Source: a bacterium (GTDB lineage: Bacteria > Patescibacteriota > Gracilibacteria > JAUYGZ01). Taken from it: a stretch of DNA of 16,423 nt. The position numbers and the translations under genes were made by a program. A model generated the notes under the pieces. It worked only from the letters and a program-made list of their open reading frames with translations. It was not told the DNA's origin and ran no database searches. Numbering within the stretch: position 1 is the stretch's first letter; each line of letters starts with the position of its first letter. The stretch spans positions 1 through 16,423 of the forward strand of contig JAUYKR010000124.1 in NCBI GenBank assembly GCA_030699855.1, in the 5' to 3' direction. This document shows, one piece after another, positions 13,184 through 16,423 of the stretch.

Positions 13184-14146
13184 ATGAAGAAAATTCTGGT
13201 CACGGGCGGAGCGGGCTTCATTGGCTCCAACTTCTGCAATCTCAGCCGGAAGAAGTTCGACGTGATTGCCCTTGACAACCTGTTTCTCGGCGACAAACGA
13301 AACCTGGATGACGAAGTCACCTTCGTTCAGGGCGACGCCGGAAGCGTGGAAGATTTAGATAAAGTGGGCCCAGTGGACTACGTCCTTCATCTGGCCGGCA
13401 CCTCCTCCGCTCCCCTGTTTGCGGAAGACCAATTTGTAGAAGGCTACGTCAATTCCGTGCGCTGCTTCGTCACCACCCTGGACTGGGCCCGCCGGAACGG
13501 TGTAAAAAAATTCCTCTACGCTTCCACGTCTTCGCTGTACGCCAACAATCCCATGCCGCTCACGGAAGATCAGCACGTTAAACCGCCGAATCATTACGCG
13601 GTCACCAAGGAGCTGTATGAACACTGCGCCGACTGCTTTCACAAGGTTTATCCGGATATGGATCTGATCGGCTTTCGCTTCATGAGCGTGTACGGTCCGA
13701 ACGAAGAGGCTAAAGGCAAGTACGCCAATATTATTTCCCAGTTCGCCTGGGACATCGCCCGCGACTTGGAACCCGTGATTTACGGCGACGGCAGCCAGAC
13801 CAGGGACTTTACCAGCGTTCGGGACATCGTTCAGGGTATTACCCTGGCGATCGAAACGGAGAAGAAGCTCGGTTCGAAAATCTTCAACATCGGCACCGGC
13901 CGGGCTACCTCGCTGAATGAGATTGTGTCAGCCTTGGCTGAGGCATTTGAGAAACCGGTCCGACCCAAGCATATCGAGAATCCGGTGAAAGAAGGCTATG
14001 TAATGGGCCAGCACGCCGACATTTCGAAGATTCAGGCGGCGCTTGGTTATCAGCCGAAAGTGATATTAGAGGACGGTATCAAAGAGCAAGTCAAACAGCT
14101 GAGGGTGGAACGAATTAAAGAATCCAGCTCTGACTCGTTGCGGTAA
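13184..14146 (+). CDS. NAD-dependent nucleotide-sugar epimerase/dehydratase (extended SDR)
   Basis: This is a 320-residue extended short-chain dehydrogenase. The NAD-binding Rossmann motif is VTGGAGFIGSN (residues 6-16). The catalytic triad is seen as STSSLY (115-119), and Y138/K142 in HYAVTK. YGDGSQTRDF near residue 205 is the sugar-nucleotide epimerase signature. It probably interconverts UDP-sugars (GalE or WbpP type) for surface glycans; the exact substrate cannot be read. AGGA lies 6 nt before the ATG, one of few clear Shine-Dalgarno sites here. The 8-bp gap after rpsA suggests co-transcription. Nothing else in the right half is a glycan gene. Confidence 0.88.
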   Translation: MKKILVTGGAGFIGSNFCNLSRKKFDVIALDNLFLGDKRNLDDEVTFVQGDAGSVEDLDKVGPVDYVLHLAGTSSAPLFAEDQFVEGYVNSVRCFVTTLDWARRNGVKKFLYASTSSLYANNPMPLTEDQHVKPPNHYAVTKELYEHCADCFHKVYPDMDLIGFRFMSVYGPNEEAKGKYANIISQFAWDIARDLEPVIYGDGSQTRDFTSVRDIVQGITLAIETEKKLGSKIFNIGTGRATSLNEIVSALAEAFEKPVRPKHIENPVKEGYVMGQHADISKIQAALGYQPKVILEDGIKEQVKQLRVERIKESSSDSLR

Positions 14147-14166
14147 GGGAAAAATGCTTCTATACT
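14138..14166 (+). promoter_or_regulatory. Possible promoter of the serine dehydratase operon
   Basis: TATACT (14161-14166) is preceded by TTGCGG (14138-14143) at a 17-bp spacing; the -35 match is weak. A start near 14173 would exclude the upstream in-frame ATG at 14154 and supports translation of sdaAB from 14187. Confidence 0.4.
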
Positions 14167-14186
14167 GGGCACAAATTACTGAGCTT

Positions 14187-14879
14187 ATGCCCGAATCCTG
14201 GAGTGCCTTCGACGTCATCGGTCCGGTCATGCTGGGGCCATCGAGTTCTCACACCGCCGGCGCGGCCAAGATCGGCTATTTCGCGAGAATTATTAACGGC
14301 CAACAGCCAAAACAAGTGAAGCTACTTCTGCACGGTTCTTTTGGAAAGGTGTACCAAGGCCACCGCACCGACAAGGCCATCATCGGCGGACTGCTCGGCT
14401 TTCTGCCTCACTCGGATGAAATCAAGCAAGCGGATGAGCTGGCTCAGCAGGCCGGCATGGCAGTGGAGCTGACTCCCACCAATTTGGGAGACGGCATCCA
14501 TCCCAACTCCGTCCGCATCGAGATGACCAATGCAGACGGGACATTTCACCGCGTTCGCGCCAAGTCCATCGGAGGCGGTAAGATCGTCATTCGCGAGATC
14601 GACAAGATCGAATGCCAGATGGATATGTCGTATTCGAGCCTGATCGTTCTTTTCGACAATCGGGAAGTGAATGCCCTGGAGCTGATTGAGAAAGTAAAAA
14701 ACCTGAACGTGCACATTGTCAGTTTCGAGACCCAGCACTACAAAGACCGAACTCTGCTCAACGTAGAAATCCGCGAACAATTTTCGATCGATATTATCAA
14801 AGAGTTGGAAAAAATTCCTGGCATTGAGCTGGTTCGCTTTCTCAATCATATTTCCAACTACGATAAGTACTGTTCATAA
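14187..14879 (+). CDS. sdaAB: L-serine dehydratase, iron-sulfur-dependent, beta subunit
   Basis: This is a 230-residue beta chain of the two-subunit [4Fe-4S] L-serine dehydratase (serine to pyruvate and ammonia). The signature FDVIGPVMLGPSSSHTAGA lies at residues 8-26. LLHGSFGKVYQGHRTDKAIIGGLLG follows. Residues about 150-225 form an ACT-type domain that may sense serine. I chose ATG 14187 because it puts the signature close to the N-terminus as in the family and lies downstream of the promoter; ATG 14154 would add 11 residues. The alpha-subunit gene follows after 6 bp. Confidence 0.92.
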   Translation: MPESWSAFDVIGPVMLGPSSSHTAGAAKIGYFARIINGQQPKQVKLLLHGSFGKVYQGHRTDKAIIGGLLGFLPHSDEIKQADELAQQAGMAVELTPTNLGDGIHPNSVRIEMTNADGTFHRVRAKSIGGGKIVIREIDKIECQMDMSYSSLIVLFDNREVNALELIEKVKNLNVHIVSFETQHYKDRTLLNVEIREQFSIDIIKELEKIPGIELVRFLNHISNYDKYCS

Positions 14880-14885
14880 ATTTTT

Positions 14886-15803
14886 ATGACCAATAGCTTC
14901 TTATTCTATTCCGCCGAACGGCTTCTGACGCTTATTGATCGCCATGAGGGCCTCAGCCGAGTTTCCGATGTGGTTATGAAAGCGGAAGAGGAGCTGACCG
15001 GACACAAGCCGGAAGAAATCCTGGCCAACGCCATCGACCGCCTACGAGTGATGAAGCAAGCCAAGGACAAAGGCATGGAGGTGACCACCAGCCCCAGCGG
15101 GATGGTGAAGGACGAAGCCAAGCGCATGCAGACGATGATTGAGGACGATCAGATGCTGCTGAGCCCGCTGATGATCAAGGCCAACTCCTGGGCTCTGGCG
15201 GTGATGAGCTGCAGCGCGGTCATGGGCACCATTGTCGCCGCCCCCACGGCCGGCTCCTCGGGAATCATTCCCGGCTGTTTGCTAGCCCTGCAGGAAGACC
15301 GTGGTTTGGATGATGAAACCACCGCCAGAGGTTTGCTGACGGCGGCCGGCATCGGCATGATCATCGCCCACATCTCCACGTTTTCCGCCGCCAAGGCCGG
15401 CTGCCAGGCGGAAGTCGGCGCCTCCAGCGCCATGGCCGCCGCCGCCATTTCGGAGGTGAGGGGCATGACGCCTCAGCAGTGTATCCAGGCCGCTTCGCTC
15501 ACGCTCAAAAACATGCTGGGCCTGGCCTGCGATCCCATTGCCGGCCTGGTGGAGGTTCCCTGCATCAAGCGCAACGGCATGGGGGTATCCGCCGCCATGA
15601 CCGCCAGCGACATGGCCTACGCCGGCATCACCAGCGTCGTTCCCTTCGATGAGGTGGTGGAAGCCATGAACAACGTGGCCAAGAACATGAACTCCGCCAT
15701 TCGCGAGACCTCCATGGGCGGACTGGCGATATCGGAAACAGGTAAGAAAATCAGCGAAAAGCTGTATACTATTGGCAGCCCCTCAGTCCCCGTAGAACTA
15801 TGA
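14886..15803 (+). CDS. sdaAA: L-serine dehydratase, iron-sulfur-dependent, alpha subunit
   Basis: This is a 305-residue catalytic alpha chain. Family motifs are APTAGSSGIIPG (119-130), AGCQAEVGASSAMAA with Cys173, GLACDPIAG with Cys215, and VEVPCIKRN with Cys226. These three cysteines hold the oxygen-sensitive 4Fe-4S cluster that binds serine. The length is normal for the separate alpha subunit, rather than the fused form of about 450 residues in E. coli. It sits 6 bp after sdaAB with no Shine-Dalgarno sequence, so it is probably coupled. Its TGA overlaps the next gene's ATG. The enzyme links amino-acid catabolism to pyruvate and implies an anaerobic or low-oxygen life. Confidence 0.95.
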   Translation: MTNSFLFYSAERLLTLIDRHEGLSRVSDVVMKAEEELTGHKPEEILANAIDRLRVMKQAKDKGMEVTTSPSGMVKDEAKRMQTMIEDDQMLLSPLMIKANSWALAVMSCSAVMGTIVAAPTAGSSGIIPGCLLALQEDRGLDDETTARGLLTAAGIGMIIAHISTFSAAKAGCQAEVGASSAMAAAAISEVRGMTPQQCIQAASLTLKNMLGLACDPIAGLVEVPCIKRNGMGVSAAMTASDMAYAGITSVVPFDEVVEAMNNVAKNMNSAIRETSMGGLAISETGKKISEKLYTIGSPSVPVEL

Positions 15804-16171
15804 AAAAAGGTTACGCCACTCCCCTGTTCGAAGAACGCAAAGCCGTCTGGAATGACGACCGCCTGTTCGCGAATGACGCCACCGAAACCCGTTATCACGA
15901 CAAAGAAAAGTGTCTGAAGATCGTCAACGGACTCTGCCACGATATTTTCTTTCGAGCTAAGGATATTGAGAAAGAAAGCTTTCAGAATATTCCCGATTTT
16001 TCCGCGCCGGTTCCGCCTGCCCTTAAGCCCGTTCTCAGACCGGAAAGATCGACGAAGAACAAGCGGGGGAAGCGAAAAAAGGCGGGAACGAAAAAAACGA
16101 ACTTCACCACCGACAAGCCGCTGGATTCCAGGAAAAAGCGCAGAACCTATGTGAAGGAAGAGATCCTGTAG
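15800..16171 (+). CDS. Small basic protein of unknown function
   Basis: This is a 123-residue protein starting MKKGYATPLFEERKAVWNDD. I do not recognise it. The first 65 residues look folded (helical stretch KEKCLKIVNGLCHDIFFRAKDIEKESF). A Pro-rich linker follows (PAPVPPALKPVLRPE-like), then a very basic Lys/Arg tail from residue 84 to the end (e.g. KRGKRKKAGTKK). The ATG overlaps the sdaAA stop as ATGA, so it is translated with the dehydratase, but nothing suggests an enzymatic link. The tail could bind nucleic acid or membrane. A weak TATACT at 15765-15770 might give separate transcription. Confidence 0.65.
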   Translation: MKKGYATPLFEERKAVWNDDRLFANDATETRYHDKEKCLKIVNGLCHDIFFRAKDIEKESFQNIPDFSAPVPPALKPVLRPERSTKNKRGKRKKAGTKKTNFTTDKPLDSRKKRRTYVKEEIL

Positions 16172-16177
16172 TCAATT

Positions 16178-16221
16178 GACGCAAGGCTCACGTTTACCTA
16201 TAGTGAGTCGGCGTTTTCTTT
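16178..16221 (+). terminator. Rho-independent terminator of the sda operon
   Basis: GACGC-aa-GGCTCAC pairs with GTGAGTC-g-GCGTT around an 11-nt loop, a stem of about 12 bp with two G-T pairs, followed by TTTTCTTT. It begins 7 bp after the stop of the small basic gene. Confidence 0.7.
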
Positions 16222-16236
16222 ACGCGCTTGTAGCTC
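16220..16236 (+). repeat. Duplicated 5' fragment of tRNA-Arg
   Basis: TTACGCGCTTGTAGCTC occurs here and again at 16304-16320, where it holds the first 13 bases of tRNA-Arg plus four upstream bases. The fragment is cut off in the D arm and followed at once by the hairpin CCCCGA-CTTCGC-TCGGGG (16239-16256). Confidence 0.75.
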
Positions 16237-16238
16237 CC

Positions 16239-16256
16239 CCCCGACTTCGCTCGGGG
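16239..16256. repeat. GC-rich hairpin upstream of tRNA-Arg
   Basis: Perfect 6-bp stem CCCCGA/TCGGGG around CTTCGC. It is not followed by a T tract, so it is not an obvious terminator. The rest of the 136-bp gap before the tRNA shows no gene and no clear tRNA promoter. Confidence 0.6.
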
Positions 16257-16307
16257 TTCGCACAGTTTCCGCGCTAGAAAACATCAAGGCAAGTTCCCTT
16301 CGCTTAC

Positions 16308-16383
16308 GCGCTTGTAGCTCAGTGGATAGAGCGTCCGGTTGCGGTCCGGGAGGTCGCAGGTTCGATTCCTGCCAAGCGCACCA
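16308..16383 (+). tRNA. tRNA-Arg(GCG), CCA encoded
   Basis: This is a 76-nt tRNA. Acceptor GCGCTTG/CAAGCGC is perfect, with discriminator A and encoded CCA. The D arm is GCTC-AGTGGATA-GAGC. Anticodon arm TCCGG-TTGCGGT-CCGGG gives anticodon GCG, reading CGC/CGU. The T arm is GCAGG-TTCGATT-CCTGC. Most bacteria use ACG (inosine) for these codons, so GCG is unusual, but all stems pair and the fold is intact. Confidence 0.93.
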
Positions 16384-16399
16384 CTTTAGACTGAGGGTC

Positions 16400-16417
16400 G
16401 TCCCGAGGACTCGGGAC
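16400..16417. repeat. GC-rich palindrome after tRNA-Arg
   Basis: GTCCCGAG-GA-CTCGGGAC is a perfect 8-bp inverted repeat 17 bp after the tRNA 3' end. The window ends 6 bp later, so a following T tract cannot be judged. It may be a terminator or part of a palindrome family. Confidence 0.6.
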
Positions 16418-16423
16418 CAAGCG

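Noticed and set aside
14154..14186. N-terminal extension of the serine dehydratase beta subunit from the ATG at 14154.
   Set aside because: It would start upstream of the predicted transcription start and push the family signature away from its usual place near the N-terminus.
16197..16210. CCTATAGTGAGTCG resembles part of the phage T7 promoter (reverse strand), suggesting phage or vector sequence.
   Set aside because: The match stops before the AT-rich end of the promoter, and the bases are explained as loop and arm of the sda operon terminator.

Overview
The window looks like a fragment of a Patescibacteria (Candidate Phyla Radiation) genome, probably of the Parcubacteria type. This is inferred from gene content and style, not from a marker tree. 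The points behind it are: short tightly packed genes, an isolated FtsQ-like gene, a winged-helix/nucleotidyltransferase regulator beside rplS, an orphan VirD4/HerA-like ATPase, a four-domain S1 protein, almost no Shine-Dalgarno sequences, and many short perfect palindromes. TGA ends several genes (ftsQ-like, pyruvyltransferase, holA, sdaAA), so UGA is a normal stop and the recoding lineages (Gracilibacteria/SR1) are unlikely.

Left half (1-7351), all on the minus strand. In transcription order: tRNA-Ser(GCT), holA (DNA polymerase III delta), a wHTH/NTase-like regulator with rplS (L19) 5 bp behind it, a three-gene overlapping unit (DUF5678-like protein, retropepsin-like protease, CsaB-like polysaccharide pyruvyltransferase), an FtsQ/DivIB-like division protein, then a coiled-coil protein overlapping a large membrane/coiled-coil protein that runs off the window. 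The last gene is open at the left edge from 1540 to 1.

Right half (7352-16423), almost all on the plus strand: an 876-aa membrane-anchored AAA+ ATPase of the VirD4/HerA type; a convergent minus-strand lipoprotein with a VKOR-type thioredoxin domain; prfA (RF1); rpsA (S1) with its own promoter and a structured leader; an SDR nucleotide-sugar epimerase; two-subunit iron-sulfur L-serine dehydratase (beta, then alpha); a small basic unknown protein overlapping it by ATGA; a terminator; and tRNA-Arg with the unusual anticodon GCG.

The most unusual signal is a pair of about 118-bp hairpin elements (3281-3399 and 7405-7521). They share two conserved internal blocks. Their outer arms of 26-28 bp are unrelated between copies, yet within each copy the arms are complementary (26/26 perfect in the second copy). 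That is covariation, expected of a structured RNA or of a palindromic mobile element. One copy sits 16 nt before the ftsQ-like start; the other sits at the divergence point between tRNA-Ser and the ATPase gene. Other palindromes flank both tRNAs, lie inside two coding regions in frame, and fill the prfA upstream region. Several promoters share the -10 hexamer TATACT.
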